DNA from: Flavobacterium circumlabens
GTDB lineage: Bacteria; Bacteroidota; Bacteroidia; Flavobacteriales; Flavobacteriaceae
Assembly (NCBI RefSeq): GCF_004345565.1
Contig: NZ_SLWA01000002.1
Span: 620,001 to 684,000 of the forward strand
DNA length: 64,000 nt
Direction of reading: 5' to 3'
Both the position numbers and the translations under genes were made by a program. Positions 50,933-60,750 of the stretch are shown here, piece by piece. The notes beneath the pieces were generated by a model, which searched no databases, had not been told where the DNA came from, and saw only the letters and a program-made list of their open reading frames with translations. How positions within the stretch are numbered: the first letter of the stretch is position 1; every line of letters begins with the position of its first letter.

Positions 50933-53900
50933 TTAAAATGTAATATTATGTTGGTCTGCAGAAACTAAAAGGGTGGTCGGCCCGTACGACTGAAGCCTTG
51001 TTTTGGCGCTTTTCAAGGTTGTTTTTATTCCCGTTACCGGATCGAGCCTATAGCTTGAAAAAGAAACAGCATCGACTGTGGCAACGCCTTCCATATTGAG
51101 GAGGAACGTATGTACTTTGGCGTCAATAAGCGGTTGGTCTATTGCGATCTGAGGATCATAAGCGGTGATCCACGGCGATAAATAGTTTTTTAGGGCGAGG
51201 TTTACGGTATTGTGAATGAGCGTTTCCTGATAACCGCTTTTCAATCCTATTTGGGCCGTAATGCAAACATATTCCGGATTAAAATTGGAAATATTTACCG
51301 TAGCAAAAGGTGATGTGCTGTCTTTTATGAATTTCTGTATGGCACTTTCGACATCATTCGTTACCAGAGGAAGATAAGCACCAGTATCACTTTCATCGGT
51401 TATTTTTCGCACTACGTAAACCGTAGTGCTGTTGTCTGATTTTTTATGCACCACTTTGGAGAAATAAACCGTATCAAATCTTTCAGCGATCAGTGTATAA
51501 TAATCGGCAGGGCTAACGGCTCTGTTTTTGGTTTTAATACTATGGCTGACTCTCTGGTTTTTATGGGTGTTAGTTTCTGCGGCTTTTCCGCCAAAAGAAG
51601 CAAAGGGCTGAACCAGTGTTGCGATTTGCGGAATCACAGTCTGCGGTTTGGTGATCGTATTGCTGCTGATTTGCGGCGTTTGCGTATCGGTCAGAAAGGT
51701 CGTTCCGGTTCGCTGTACCCTAAATCCGTTGGTTTGTAAAAAAGTCGTGTTCGAATACGTATTCCCTTTACCGCTCACCACAATGGAAAGCCAGTTATTG
51801 GTACCGGGCATAAAAGCTCCGTTGTTATTACAGTCTTCCGGAATGGGAAGTTCTATAATACCCGAAGATTTAAACTGACTGGTCTGATCGGATAAGGCTT
51901 TTATTTCTTTCCAGCCGGAATTGTTCAAATAGAAATACGAAACACTGTCACCGGGTGTAATTGTTGTGGCATTTCGCGCGAGTTCAAAATAGAAACTTAA
52001 AGTACTGTTACAGATTAATTGTTCCAGTTCCAGGAATAACGCTCCCGAATAACTGAATGACGGATAAACCGGGAAACCGCTTGTCAGGCCGGTTTGCGGA
52101 ACGCCTACGATACTGGTATTGAGTAAGGTGGAAGCTGTATCGGTACTGTCAAACAGCTGATAATTTTTAAAAGGGGTATAAACAAAATACTGCAACGGAT
52201 AATCTCCGGCAGAGACGTCCAGTTTATACGTCACACTTGCTTTATAATCGGCCGAAAACGTTTTGATTTTGGGTGCAAATGGCAAGTTGGCGGGTACTAT
52301 AAATTTTGAAATCGGGTCGCCTTTTGCTTTATTAAAAAGATTACCATTTTGCAAAGCAATATTCGCTACGACATTCGGATAGATTTCGGAGCCAAAGCCG
52401 TATTCATTTCCCGATAAAACCATTCTTATAAATCCTGAAGAACTGGTATCCGTAAATTTGAAAGGCTGCACCTGAATGTACGGATCCGGTTGCGGTGTTT
52501 TAGCTGGCGTTGTATCTGCGATCTCATGATTATTATACTTGTAATAACTGCTGCACGTACTGTTGAAAGGCACATCCGGATCTCCCGCTGTCGGGTCAAA
52601 TAAGTAAAGCGGAGTTATAATTTCCTGTACCGGAACGAAAACAGGGGCAGTTTCGGGTGTAACAGGCGGAACGACAGGTTTACTGGTTTTGGTCATAATC
52701 AGACCGTTCCATGTTTTTTCCTGCAGGATATTAAAATCAGCTATAAAAGAAGGATTATTAAACGGTCCCGGAACAGGGGGCGGCAGTGGATCGGTTGTTC
52801 TGTTGAGCAATCGCGCCAAACTGACTCTGGATTTTACTACTGGTCCTGCAGCATCCGGATCGGCAATATAATTGTTGTAAGCGGCATAATACGTCCGGAA
52901 ATCGGAGGGAATCTTATCCCAGTCTATATTGATGACAAAACTGTCCAGAGGTTTGCTGAAGATCTCATTGTTTCCAATTATAAAATTAGAATGGAATAGC
53001 GGAATCGGCCCAAAAGGAGGGAAAGGATTTTTGGTATTCAATTCCCCAAAATCATTATACAGCTGAAACGTTTTAACTCCTGTGATATCCAGTGCGATCG
53101 TGATCGCCAGTATTTTTGGTGGTGCAGCGGGTTTAGAAATGGTTTTGAATATAATTTTAAGCATCGGCCACGTTGTTTGCAGTCCGTCCGGATGAACCAC
53201 AAAAGGCTCAATGGCCGGTTCCGCAGGATCCAGATTAATTTCTATGGCAAGGCTTTTGGCAGTCGGAACAAATGCGGAAGGGGCTAAAGGAACTTCCAGC
53301 CAGCTGTTTGCGGTACTCAGAAAATAGCTGGCACCCTGAAACTCCGTTAGATTAATTTCCGAATCCAGTTCGAGTGTCACGGTGATGTTTCGTTGGCCTT
53401 CTCTCAATAGCAACATTGGGGAAGCAAAAGCCATTCCGGTGTACAACGGCGCAGTCGGAGGAGTGGTAGCTCCAAAAGTAGACCAGCTGATTGTTTTGCC
53501 CGTCTCATCTTGCTGAACAGCGGAAGGTTTGGCAACAGACTGTAAGTTATAAGACAAAGTATTGGGTGCTGCCTGATAAGAAAGGGTCTGCACACTTTTT
53601 ATAACGGCCGGATTCAGCGTTACGTCTTTTAGGGAAGCAAATACAACCGGATTCTTTTCCGCATCAACTCCGCCGTTAAATAAGGTACCCGCCGGCAACT
53701 CCAATACCGAATTGTTTTTGGCCAGTGCAGCACATAAAAAGGCGCTGTCTGCCAGGGCAGGTAATTCTTTTTGTTTCAGAATGGTTTTATAATAAAAATC
53801 AAGGTGCTTTTGTGAAATTCCGTTCAGTTGCTCCTGCTGTATCTGGAGTACGTTTACAAAAGAACGCAGCAATGTCGTATCCGGGAATTTACTTTTTTGA

Positions 53901-54655
53901 AGACTTAATTTTTTGAATTCATTGGCAGAATGATGTATGATAGTTTCTAAAAAGTTAAACAGCCGATCGCCGATTTTCGTTAAAATAGTCAGGCAAAAAG
54001 AAGTTACGTTATCCAGTGCCTTCAGAATCGTCTGTTCAGTATCATAGCCGAAAATTTCCCAAAAAGGCCTTTTGTCTTTATTAATCGTCCAGAGAGGTAC
54101 GTCAAAAGAAACAAAATCAGGATAAGGCGCAGCTGCAATATAGGTCCCTTTAGACGGAGCCGTATACAAATATTGTCTGAAGGACTGAACCGCCCAAAAA
54201 TCAATGCTTAGTTTGTTCTGTACCTCGTGTAAAATATAATTTTTAAGGTCGTACGTTTCGTTGCTGCTTTGCATATAATGGGTCCAGCGTTCCATGATTT
54301 TATAAATAGCGCTAATGTGATCAAAGAGCTGATTGAGTGCTTTGGAATTCAAAAAACCCTGACTGTTAGTGCTCAATAAAGTCTGAATCTCCGTACAGCT
54401 GTTTTTATAAGTCGAATGCAGTCCTTTGTAATTGGTTCGGGAGATAGCGGCCATCAGAAAAACGGGATCTTTCAGTAAAAACGGATTCCAGTTTCCTTCG
54501 ATGGTGTTGGTGTCATTATAAAAATTAATAAGCTTGCTAAATTCGGTCAAAAAGTACAGCCAGTCCTGTTCGGTCCTTCCGTCTATCAGACAGGGATTCG
54601 GAACGAGTGCTTCGTTAAGTGAATTCAGGGCGCTATTTTGATCGATTACAAGCAT
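50933..54655 (-). CDS. eCIS baseplate J-like protein (Pvc11/gp6-like)
   Basis: A 1240-residue baseplate protein. The last 300 residues contain the baseplate-J hallmarks: the strand HSIKTKNRAVSPADYYTLI followed by RFDTVYFSKVV and the DYYTLIAERF loop. The first part has helical FYYKTILKQKELPA and PAGTLFNGGV. It is much longer than phage J proteins, as expected of eCIS Pvc11. Its ATG overlaps the gp25 stop by one base (TAATG), so the two are translationally coupled. Confidence 0.85.
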   Translation of the reverse strand: MLVIDQNSALNSLNEALVPNPCLIDGRTEQDWLYFLTEFSKLINFYNDTNTIEGNWNPFLLKDPVFLMAAISRTNYKGLHSTYKNSCTEIQTLLSTNSQGFLNSKALNQLFDHISAIYKIMERWTHYMQSSNETYDLKNYILHEVQNKLSIDFWAVQSFRQYLYTAPSKGTYIAAAPYPDFVSFDVPLWTINKDKRPFWEIFGYDTEQTILKALDNVTSFCLTILTKIGDRLFNFLETIIHHSANEFKKLSLQKSKFPDTTLLRSFVNVLQIQQEQLNGISQKHLDFYYKTILKQKELPALADSAFLCAALAKNNSVLELPAGTLFNGGVDAEKNPVVFASLKDVTLNPAVIKSVQTLSYQAAPNTLSYNLQSVAKPSAVQQDETGKTISWSTFGATTPPTAPLYTGMAFASPMLLLREGQRNITVTLELDSEINLTEFQGASYFLSTANSWLEVPLAPSAFVPTAKSLAIEINLDPAEPAIEPFVVHPDGLQTTWPMLKIIFKTISKPAAPPKILAITIALDITGVKTFQLYNDFGELNTKNPFPPFGPIPLFHSNFIIGNNEIFSKPLDSFVINIDWDKIPSDFRTYYAAYNNYIADPDAAGPVVKSRVSLARLLNRTTDPLPPPVPGPFNNPSFIADFNILQEKTWNGLIMTKTSKPVVPPVTPETAPVFVPVQEIITPLYLFDPTAGDPDVPFNSTCSSYYKYNNHEIADTTPAKTPQPDPYIQVQPFKFTDTSSSGFIRMVLSGNEYGFGSEIYPNVVANIALQNGNLFNKAKGDPISKFIVPANLPFAPKIKTFSADYKASVTYKLDVSAGDYPLQYFVYTPFKNYQLFDSTDTASTLLNTSIVGVPQTGLTSGFPVYPSFSYSGALFLELEQLICNSTLSFYFELARNATTITPGDSVSYFYLNNSGWKEIKALSDQTSQFKSSGIIELPIPEDCNNNGAFMPGTNNWLSIVVSGKGNTYSNTTFLQTNGFRVQRTGTTFLTDTQTPQISSNTITKPQTVIPQIATLVQPFASFGGKAAETNTHKNQRVSHSIKTKNRAVSPADYYTLIAERFDTVYFSKVVHKKSDNSTTVYVVRKITDESDTGAYLPLVTNDVESAIQKFIKDSTSPFATVNISNFNPEYVCITAQIGLKSGYQETLIHNTVNLALKNYLSPWITAYDPQIAIDQPLIDAKVHTFLLNMEGVATVDAVSFSSYRLDPVTGIKTTLKSAKTRLQSYGPTTLLVSADQHNITF

Positions 54656-55092
54656 TATTTTCGGGATAAATTGGTGCCTTCTTTCAGGTGAAAAGGAAAC
54701 ACATAATTATGTCTGGTATTGGTTTTGGAATAGAGGTAAGTGATCAGTATCTGGATGATGCCATTGGTCATATCCGTTGAAGCAACCTGTACATCCTGTA
54801 CCACAATTCTGGGTTCATAGCGCAATAAGGAAAACCGGATGGTTTCTATAATTTCGCCTTTTAAATTAGGATCAATTTTTCTAAACATAAACTGTTGCAG
54901 GCCGGAACCGAAATTGGCTTCCAGCGTACGTTCTCCCTTGCGGGTATTGAGGATAATATTGATAGATTCGTGAATGTTCTTCTCATTGGAAGACGTATTC
55001 AGCTGATAATTGCCCGCAGAAAAGGACACGGGAAAAGCCCATCCCGCACCTAAAAAGGTATTTTCTCTTTTATCTTCCGTATTATCCACCAA
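54655..55092 (-). CDS. gp25-like baseplate protein (Pvc9-like)
   Basis: A 145-residue GPW/gp25 protein. NIHESINIILNTRKGERTL and FGSGLQQFMFRKID are the family signature, followed by IRFSLLRYEPRIVVQDV. It forms part of the inner baseplate that starts sheath polymerisation. It overlaps the PAAR gene by 11 bp and the J-like gene by one base. Confidence 0.93.
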   Translation of the reverse strand: MVDNTEDKRENTFLGAGWAFPVSFSAGNYQLNTSSNEKNIHESINIILNTRKGERTLEANFGSGLQQFMFRKIDPNLKGEIIETIRFSLLRYEPRIVVQDVQVASTDMTNGIIQILITYLYSKTNTRHNYVFPFHLKEGTNLSRK

Positions 55093-55381
55093 TCATTACA
55101 TTAAAGGCTCCAAGTACAATTGATCCCCCGTGAGCAGTCTGATCCCCTAATCTTGCGGCCGGTAATCCGCCAATCATAACCGTCGCCGATCCCTTTATGA
55201 TCGAATCCGGCGGCCCGACACAAACCAGCATATCGCCAACCCGTGCTGCCGGTAATCCTACGATAAGAACCGTTGGTTCTCCTACGCCAATTATTGGCCC
55301 GCCAACGTGGGGAACCGGCGGTACAGCAGGAGTAACCATCGGACATTCGTGAAAATCTGTTAATCGTGCTGCTGGTGGCAT
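55082..55381 (-). CDS. PAAR-repeat spike-tip protein (Pvc10-like)
   Basis: A 99-residue PAAR protein starting MPPAARLTDFHECP. It shows the repeated pattern GLPAARVGDMLVC and GLPAARLGDQTAHGG, with His and Cys residues that bind the tip metal in this fold. It caps the VgrG-like spike. The frame stays open about 30 codons upstream through a heptamer repeat, but that part encodes only a QTTNNKQQT-like run and is not expected to be translated. The start at 55381 is chosen because PAAR proteins begin at this MPPAAR motif. Confidence 0.92.
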   Translation of the reverse strand: MPPAARLTDFHECPMVTPAVPPVPHVGGPIIGVGEPTVLIVGLPAARVGDMLVCVGPPDSIIKGSATVMIGGLPAARLGDQTAHGGSIVLGAFNVMIGG

Positions 55382-55382
55382 G

Positions 55383-55431
55383 TGTTTATTGTTTATTGTT
55401 TGTTGTTTGTTGTTTGTTGTTTGTTGTTTGA
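55383..55431. repeat. Seven tandem heptamers (TGTTTRT) directly upstream of the PAAR start
   Basis: Six units of tgtttat or tgtttgt plus a seventh ending in a. They occupy the whole space where ribosomes would approach the PAAR ATG (transcribed on the minus strand as CAAACAACA-type repeats, unstructured). A second region of degenerate gaacct/acctttg units continues to 55495. Confidence 0.9.
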
Positions 55432-55495
55432 TCGTTTGTTTGAAAACCTTTGAACCTTTGCATCTCTGCACCTTTGTCCCTCAGAACCTCAGAAC

Positions 55496-57295
55496 CTAGT
55501 TAATCATCACCATTGCGCCTTTCAGCGTTAATTCCATTCCGCCCGAAACCTGTGCCATTTGTCCGCCCTGAGCGGAATATTGCATGTCGGCATTATCTTT
55601 AATATTCAATCCTTTGGTGGCGACATCGCCGCCACTGGATTCGATGGTAACACCCTGCATGCCTTTGATACTGACATTTTCCTGTGCCGAAATACTTATG
55701 TTTTTCTGACTGGACAGGTCAATGCCGCTTTCCGACATGACAATCGTGTTTTGATTTTGATCGCTAATGGTGATTTTCTTTTCTTTATCGCTGACGATGA
55801 TCGTATTTTTATTAGGCGTGGCAATGGTCCAGACGATATTCTCATCATCAAATTGCACCGAGATCCCTGATTTGGAAACAATCGCTTTTACCGAATTTTT
55901 TTCATTGGGTTCCAGACCCGTAAACGGTTTTATTTTCGTACCGCTGTATAAACTGCCCAGAATGACAGGATAGCGCGGATCTTCGTTTAAGAAACCAAGA
56001 ATAACCTCGTCTCCGACTTCAGGCAAAAAGAAGGCTCCGGCACCACTGGTCGAATAAAAATTGGACAGTCTGGCCCAGATTCCCGCACCATTGGCATCAA
56101 ACAAAGGTACATTGACCAGAATCCGGAATTGCGAATCGGGATCTTCATACATTTGTTTTACGGTTCCGTTGAACAAACCCCTCGCGCCCGGAATAAGTCC
56201 GGAGGCAGGGGGAGACATCACATCGGGTTTTTCGGTAAACCAAAGGGGCGAAATGCCCAGATAGACTTCAGAAATCCAGTTTCCCTGTGAGAGATCATGC
56301 ACAACGCCCGCGATGAGGTAATCGCCGTTAAAACGATCCCCGACACCACTGAAGGTCATGTATTTTCCGGGATCAATCAGGTTGGTTCCCTGAAATTTGG
56401 CTTCACCCGTTATTTTGGAATATTCACTTTTAATGATTTGAGCTTTCGACCAGGTATTTAAATCTGCCGTTTCCAAAGGTGCCGATGTCTGCAGCTGAAA
56501 AGCAGAAAGGCCGATCACTTCAGATAATTTCTTGGAGCTTAAATTTCCGGATCCGCTTACATTGGGCGTTGCTTCACTATTGATGACGGCCTGATTTTTA
56601 TAATCCCAGGTGTTAGACGTTACATTCCCTAATTGATTCGTCGCATTTAGTTTGGCATTAAATTCAAGCAAATTGTCTCCATATGTAACGGTCAATACCG
56701 AAGAGGTCTCACTATCGGGCGCCGTGACGGAAACTTTACCGTTTAGGGTCGTTACAATTAAGCCGTTGGTTTCTGCAAGTGCAAGGATATAGTCCCAGTC
56801 CGTTACGTAATATTGTACCTGTTCCGGCCAGGTGGTGGTGGTTGCCGTAACATTGGCACTTAATCCGGAATAGGTTCCTATAATAGACGAAATAATATCG
56901 CTGTCTTTCTGATTGGAATACGTCAGGCTTTTTCTCCCTACAATCATTTTGACGGCCGCATCACGGCATTCAATTTCCAAAGCCGATCCTACCAGACTGT
57001 CAATGCGAATGGACTGGCTCATGATTAAGCCGGTAAAAATTACGGTATTCGTTTCATCATAACCCGCCAGAATACTAATTTCAGCACCCGGAACAAAAGT
57101 TGCCGAAGAGCTCGCCTCAAATTCCCCCGTACTGGCTTCTCCGTCTAAAATTACAATTTTAGCACTGGCAATTCGGTTGACGCTCTTTTCGATATGAACA
57201 GAAAGCACGCTCAGTTCGTCCGGTATGGTACTGCCATTGACCTGAATAGAGAAGGTTGCGATTCCGCCGGTTTTTATTTCGCTTGAAGTACTCAT
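55496..57295 (-). CDS. VgrG-like central spike protein (Pvc8-like)
   Basis: A 599-residue protein. The N-terminal half matches phage late-control gpD/VgrG (IEKSVNRIASAKIVILDGE; VQYYVTDWDYILALAETNG), followed by an OB-fold (about 375-450, with VNVPLFDANGAGIWARLSNF and PEVGDEVILGFLNEDPRYP). The C-terminal beta-helix has short repeated strands (NIVWTIATPNKNTIIVSDKE; ISISAQENVSIKGMQGV). No C-terminal toxin extension is present. It starts with an ATGA overlap on the LysM gene stop. Confidence 0.93.
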   Translation of the reverse strand: MSTSSEIKTGGIATFSIQVNGSTIPDELSVLSVHIEKSVNRIASAKIVILDGEASTGEFEASSSATFVPGAEISILAGYDETNTVIFTGLIMSQSIRIDSLVGSALEIECRDAAVKMIVGRKSLTYSNQKDSDIISSIIGTYSGLSANVTATTTTWPEQVQYYVTDWDYILALAETNGLIVTTLNGKVSVTAPDSETSSVLTVTYGDNLLEFNAKLNATNQLGNVTSNTWDYKNQAVINSEATPNVSGSGNLSSKKLSEVIGLSAFQLQTSAPLETADLNTWSKAQIIKSEYSKITGEAKFQGTNLIDPGKYMTFSGVGDRFNGDYLIAGVVHDLSQGNWISEVYLGISPLWFTEKPDVMSPPASGLIPGARGLFNGTVKQMYEDPDSQFRILVNVPLFDANGAGIWARLSNFYSTSGAGAFFLPEVGDEVILGFLNEDPRYPVILGSLYSGTKIKPFTGLEPNEKNSVKAIVSKSGISVQFDDENIVWTIATPNKNTIIVSDKEKKITISDQNQNTIVMSESGIDLSSQKNISISAQENVSIKGMQGVTIESSGGDVATKGLNIKDNADMQYSAQGGQMAQVSGGMELTLKGAMVMIN

Positions 57296-57969
57296 GAGTT
57301 GGAAGGATTTACAGGAGGAAATATGAGTTTATCAATCCCATTCAGGTTCCTGAATTTATTGAGTTTGTTGTATTGGGCCACTTGTATGTAAAGCGAATCG
57401 TCATTCCAGGTTTGTAAACACAATTGCGGTAAAGACATTCCTTCGGATACCGTAACAATATGCGTTAAGTCCGGAGACTCGGGCGCATCGGTCATCGTAA
57501 CTGTTTTGGGAGAAACATACTGGCTGAAGGACAACGATATTTTGGCTCTCAGCGGACTTCCATCGGGTTTGAACAGCGTATAGGAAATATCAATGGATTC
57601 CAGCACGCCATTAAACGTAATATTCTGTCCCCATTGCACTTTTACAAAATTGGGACGGTGTATTTTACCGTTGTACGTGTAAATAATGGTTTCCAAAGCC
57701 GTTATTTCTTTCGCCATATCAATACGTTTGCTGTCTACAACACCGGTACAGTCAATCACAATTTCAAAACTTAACTTATCACTTGGGGTACTTTTATATT
57801 TTTGCGAAGCAGAGCTTGTAGCGGGAGCCTGCTGTTCGTTGTATTCAATGCTTTTTTGTACCTTGATCGACTCCGGATTTATCATAAAGGCATACGGATT
57901 CCCGGCGAATTTGTTTTGAAATTCTTCGTCCGTATATCCCGTGATTTTCATTAATTCTAAACCTGCCAT
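57292..57969 (-). CDS. LysM-domain hub protein (Pvc7-like)
   Basis: A 225-residue baseplate hub adaptor. The first 150 residues are of the eCIS Pvc7/gp53 type (AFMINPESIKVQKSIEYNE; FNGVLESIDISYTLF), and the end is a LysM-like fold (HIVTVSEGMSLPQLCLQTW, then VAQYNKLNKFRNL). It connects tube to spike rather than binding peptidoglycan. Its stop overlaps the spike ATG by four bases. Confidence 0.88.
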   Translation of the reverse strand: MAGLELMKITGYTDEEFQNKFAGNPYAFMINPESIKVQKSIEYNEQQAPATSSASQKYKSTPSDKLSFEIVIDCTGVVDSKRIDMAKEITALETIIYTYNGKIHRPNFVKVQWGQNITFNGVLESIDISYTLFKPDGSPLRAKISLSFSQYVSPKTVTMTDAPESPDLTHIVTVSEGMSLPQLCLQTWNDDSLYIQVAQYNKLNKFRNLNGIDKLIFPPVNPSNS

Positions 57970-57980
57970 TTGTCTGTTCT

Positions 57981-58151
57981 TTAACGTTTATAGCTGTTCA
58001 CCTGATTTTTCTCGGCAATTAATCTTTTGCATTCTTCCAGTACTTGTTTCTTAAAAAGCGATAATTCTTTTTCTTTGGCCACAGAAGAGTGCTTCGCGTT
58101 GCTGCTTACAATCTCTGTTTTGATAATGAGTTCCCTTATTTCGATTGGCAT
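57981..58151 (-). CDS. DUF5908-type small eCIS protein (Pvc6-like)
   Basis: A 56-residue protein read directly from the minus strand: it begins MPIEIRELIIKTEIVSS and ends in a basic helical tail (EECKRLIAEKNQVNSYKR). The MPIEIREL opening is diagnostic of the small DUF5908 proteins found between tube and LysM genes in eCIS loci. It begins 5 bp after the second tube gene and ends 11 bp before the LysM gene start. It is easily missed in annotation because of its size. Confidence 0.85.
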   Translation of the reverse strand: MPIEIRELIIKTEIVSSNAKHSSVAKEKELSLFKKQVLEECKRLIAEKNQVNSYKR

Positions 58152-58156
58152 ACGTA

Positions 58157-58624
58157 TCAGTTAAAAAGATTTTCAAAAGTTGTTTTGGATGAAATATTGA
58201 AATAGGTATAGGCCAGTTCAATAGATTCAATGGCAATTCCGCTTTCCTGAGAGTTGAGGTCAGAAACGGCATATTTAACCGGATAGGCATTATTGAACGT
58301 CCATTGCATACAGACAATACCGCTTGCATTGAGCAGGCTGAGTATCACATTATGGGGCTGGATCGGATTCGATAATCCCTGGTCAATACAGCTGGCGCAC
58401 CAATTTACCAATTGGGAACCGACGGGAACAATGGCTCTTTTCAGGATTAAGTTCTGACTGTTAGAAACCGTTGGGAGGCGGTATTTAAACCTGTTTTCGC
58501 CTCCGCAAACAATTTCTTCTATACTTAATTCTTTAGAAATACCGGATACTTCCTTGAAAGCTGCATCTACACCCGAAAAGGAAAGTGTAAAATAAAAGCT
58601 AACCGGATAATCACTATTTGCCAC
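58157..58624 (-). CDS. Second gp19-like tube protein (Pvc5-like tube initiator)
   Basis: A tube-fold protein of about 155 residues if started at GTG 58624 (VANSDYPVSFYFTLSFSGVD); an in-frame TTG at 58654 would add ten residues and overlap the first tube gene further. FKEVSGISKELSIEEIVCGGE and the SLLNASGIVCMQWTFNNAYP strand pair correspond to the same positions of the first tube protein, but the sequences are only distantly related. In PVC-type systems such a second tube protein forms the layer joining hub and main tube. Confidence 0.82.
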   Translation of the reverse strand: MANSDYPVSFYFTLSFSGVDAAFKEVSGISKELSIEEIVCGGENRFKYRLPTVSNSQNLILKRAIVPVGSQLVNWCASCIDQGLSNPIQPHNVILSLLNASGIVCMQWTFNNAYPVKYAVSDLNSQESGIAIESIELAYTYFNISSKTTFENLFN

Positions 58625-59084
58625 CGTTTTTAATGATGAGCTGTTCGTGTGCAATTTCTATAGTGTCTACGGCAACCTCATTTCCGTCAGATTTCAGATC
58701 TGTACTGGTAATTTTAGTCGGCCAGGCATTATTGAGTGTCCATTGCATGGTTACATTTCCTTTTTCGTCTAATAATTTGATCAGTACTGTTCTTCTTTTG
58801 ATCGTATTCATTACGACCTGCTGGTGCCAGTCCCAAAACGTATTATCGTTTACGAAGATGCCGCGTTTCATGGTAATATTGCCGTATTTGGTAATGCCGG
58901 GCATTTTCTCGACAGAAAAAAGCGGACTGTTACTTTTACGATATTCTATAATCTGATTTTCGACATCCATTCCCGTAACTTCCTGAAAAGCTACTTTTGT
59001 CAGTTCGGTTCCAAGATCTACTTCAAACCTAAACTTAGGCATCGGCCACGTTGCGCCTTGTACGCTTCCATCATCTGTTGGCAT
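58614..59084 (-). CDS. Main inner-tube protein (gp19-like, Pvc1-like)
   Basis: A 156-residue Hcp/gp19-fold protein. PKFRFEVDLGTELTKVAFQEV, YRKSNSPLFSVEKMPGI, NITMKRGIFVNDNTFWDW and TMQWTLNNAWPTKI are the conserved tube elements. It polymerises as hexamers inside the sheath. The gene is just after the sheath gene and overlaps the following tube gene's probable GTG start. Confidence 0.92.
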   Translation of the reverse strand: MPTDDGSVQGATWPMPKFRFEVDLGTELTKVAFQEVTGMDVENQIIEYRKSNSPLFSVEKMPGITKYGNITMKRGIFVNDNTFWDWHQQVVMNTIKRRTVLIKLLDEKGNVTMQWTLNNAWPTKITSTDLKSDGNEVAVDTIEIAHEQLIIKNGGK

Positions 59085-59134
59085 AATATTTTATTTTTAA
59101 ATTAAAAATTTACTTAAATTGAATTGATTGCTGC

Positions 59135-60712
59135 TTAACTGGACGCTACCATTTGTTGTTGAAAGGTCAGCACAATGAATTCCGCCGGATGTACTACTGC
59201 TACTTTTACGGTAACATTCATAAAGCCGTTCAGGATATCATCTCCGGTCATGGTAGAACCCAGACCACAGGCTACAGAAAAAGCATCAGAGGCACTGGCA
59301 CCCTGCAAACCGCCCTGTTTCCAGATGGACGTTAAAAAACTCGAGATCATAGCGATAACCGCTTCCCAGGTATTTTTGTCATTTGGTTGAAAAACATATG
59401 CCTGAGCGGCCAGTTTACAGGATTGCTCCAGGAAGATCATCGTTCTTCTTACCGGAATGTATTTCCAGTCCTGACTGTTTCCATCGAGTGTTCTCGCACC
59501 CCAGATCAAAATACCAAGTCCGTTAAACAATCGGATCGCATTGATCGATTTACCCGAAACGGCATCCACATTTAAATTGGCCTGCTGGCTTTCTGAAATT
59601 GAAATCGGTAATGAAGCCGCTCCTACAATAGAAGTATTGGCAGGTGCCTGCCATGGTCCAACTGCATTGTCTGTTGTGGTAATCACCCCGGCCATAGCCC
59701 CGCTTGGAGGAAGGATATTGGCATCACTCAATACATGTTTGATAATCAGGGAGTACGTCTGACTCGCAATTAAAAGTGCATTATTGTTCTGAGTAACCGT
59801 TAGCGTACTGGCAGGATTCTGAATGCCGGCAATAATGGTAGCCACACTAGCATTGGGCGCGCTTGGCGGATTGATGATAGGTTCTAATTGTTTGAGGTCT
59901 CCGCCAAACAAATTCGTATAATCAATATCCTGATTCTGCATGATGGTCGTCCCGATAAAAGGATAATAGGCCATTCCGTAATTCAATCCTACAGAGCCGG
60001 TATTCATTCTGAAATTAGAAATATCCTGCGTATATAAAATCGGATCCGGATCATCGCCACCAATAATATCAAACAGACACATGGCCGTTTGCATCGTGGT
60101 ACATTGCAACAGCATGGCTTCCATAAGCGTACCATTGTCGGCTACACTTAGCAGCGTGGCCTCCGGACAAATATACATGGTCGGTTCGGGCTCATTTTTT
60201 AGAAGGGCAAGACCCGTAGTCAGGTCGTTTAACTGCACGTTCGGATTGATAAGCGGTGTACCCGCAGTCATTGGTTTTTTAGACTGGGTGCCGTAAGTAC
60301 CAACAGATACGATGTAAGCGTCGCCGCCGCCGTTTTCATAAAAAAGGCGTACACTGTTGTACAGATAATAAACAGTTGTAGGATCCGGAACAATGGAGTA
60401 GAAGGACCCTGCAATCAGCATATAATCTCCCTTTTTAGGTTGACTGTCTTCTTTTACTAAATAATATTCAGGACTGTATTGTTTCGCAGGACTCGCTGGT
60501 AGCGGTGGATCCGGGTAACAAAAAAAGGCTTGAAAATCAGCAAACGATGTAATTCTTACCGGAACATTCGTATACGATTTCCCTTCGTAAGAAGCTTGGG
60601 GTGTGTATCCAATAAATGCTGGTACTGCCGTAGCAACTGCTACAACGGAATTCGGAAAAGCATTTAATTCTTGAATATAAACACCAGGAGTCTGGATGGT
60701 AGATAAATTCAT
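59135..60712 (-). CDS. Contractile sheath protein (phage-tail-sheath family, single copy)
   Basis: A 525-residue sheath subunit. The opening TPGVYIQELNAFPNSVVAVA and the AVPAFIGYT block are family signatures, as are YNSVRLFYENGGGDAYIVSVG and, near the end, LGILIWGARTLDGNSQDWKYI. Only one sheath gene exists here, whereas PVC and Afp carry three. It precedes the tube gene by 50 bp. With one sheath plus two tube proteins the locus follows a reduced structural plan. Confidence 0.95.
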   Translation of the reverse strand: MNLSTIQTPGVYIQELNAFPNSVVAVATAVPAFIGYTPQASYEGKSYTNVPVRITSFADFQAFFCYPDPPLPASPAKQYSPEYYLVKEDSQPKKGDYMLIAGSFYSIVPDPTTVYYLYNSVRLFYENGGGDAYIVSVGTYGTQSKKPMTAGTPLINPNVQLNDLTTGLALLKNEPEPTMYICPEATLLSVADNGTLMEAMLLQCTTMQTAMCLFDIIGGDDPDPILYTQDISNFRMNTGSVGLNYGMAYYPFIGTTIMQNQDIDYTNLFGGDLKQLEPIINPPSAPNASVATIIAGIQNPASTLTVTQNNNALLIASQTYSLIIKHVLSDANILPPSGAMAGVITTTDNAVGPWQAPANTSIVGAASLPISISESQQANLNVDAVSGKSINAIRLFNGLGILIWGARTLDGNSQDWKYIPVRRTMIFLEQSCKLAAQAYVFQPNDKNTWEAVIAMISSFLTSIWKQGGLQGASASDAFSVACGLGSTMTGDDILNGFMNVTVKVAVVHPAEFIVLTFQQQMVASS

Positions 60713-60750
60713 TGATTTTTAGTTTTTAAGGTTCATTTTTAAATAGTTTT

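Noticed and set aside
55382..55471. Thirty extra N-terminal residues on the PAAR protein
   Set aside because: They are encoded by a heptamer repeat (QTTNNKQQT-like) and precede the normal MPPAAR start of the family.
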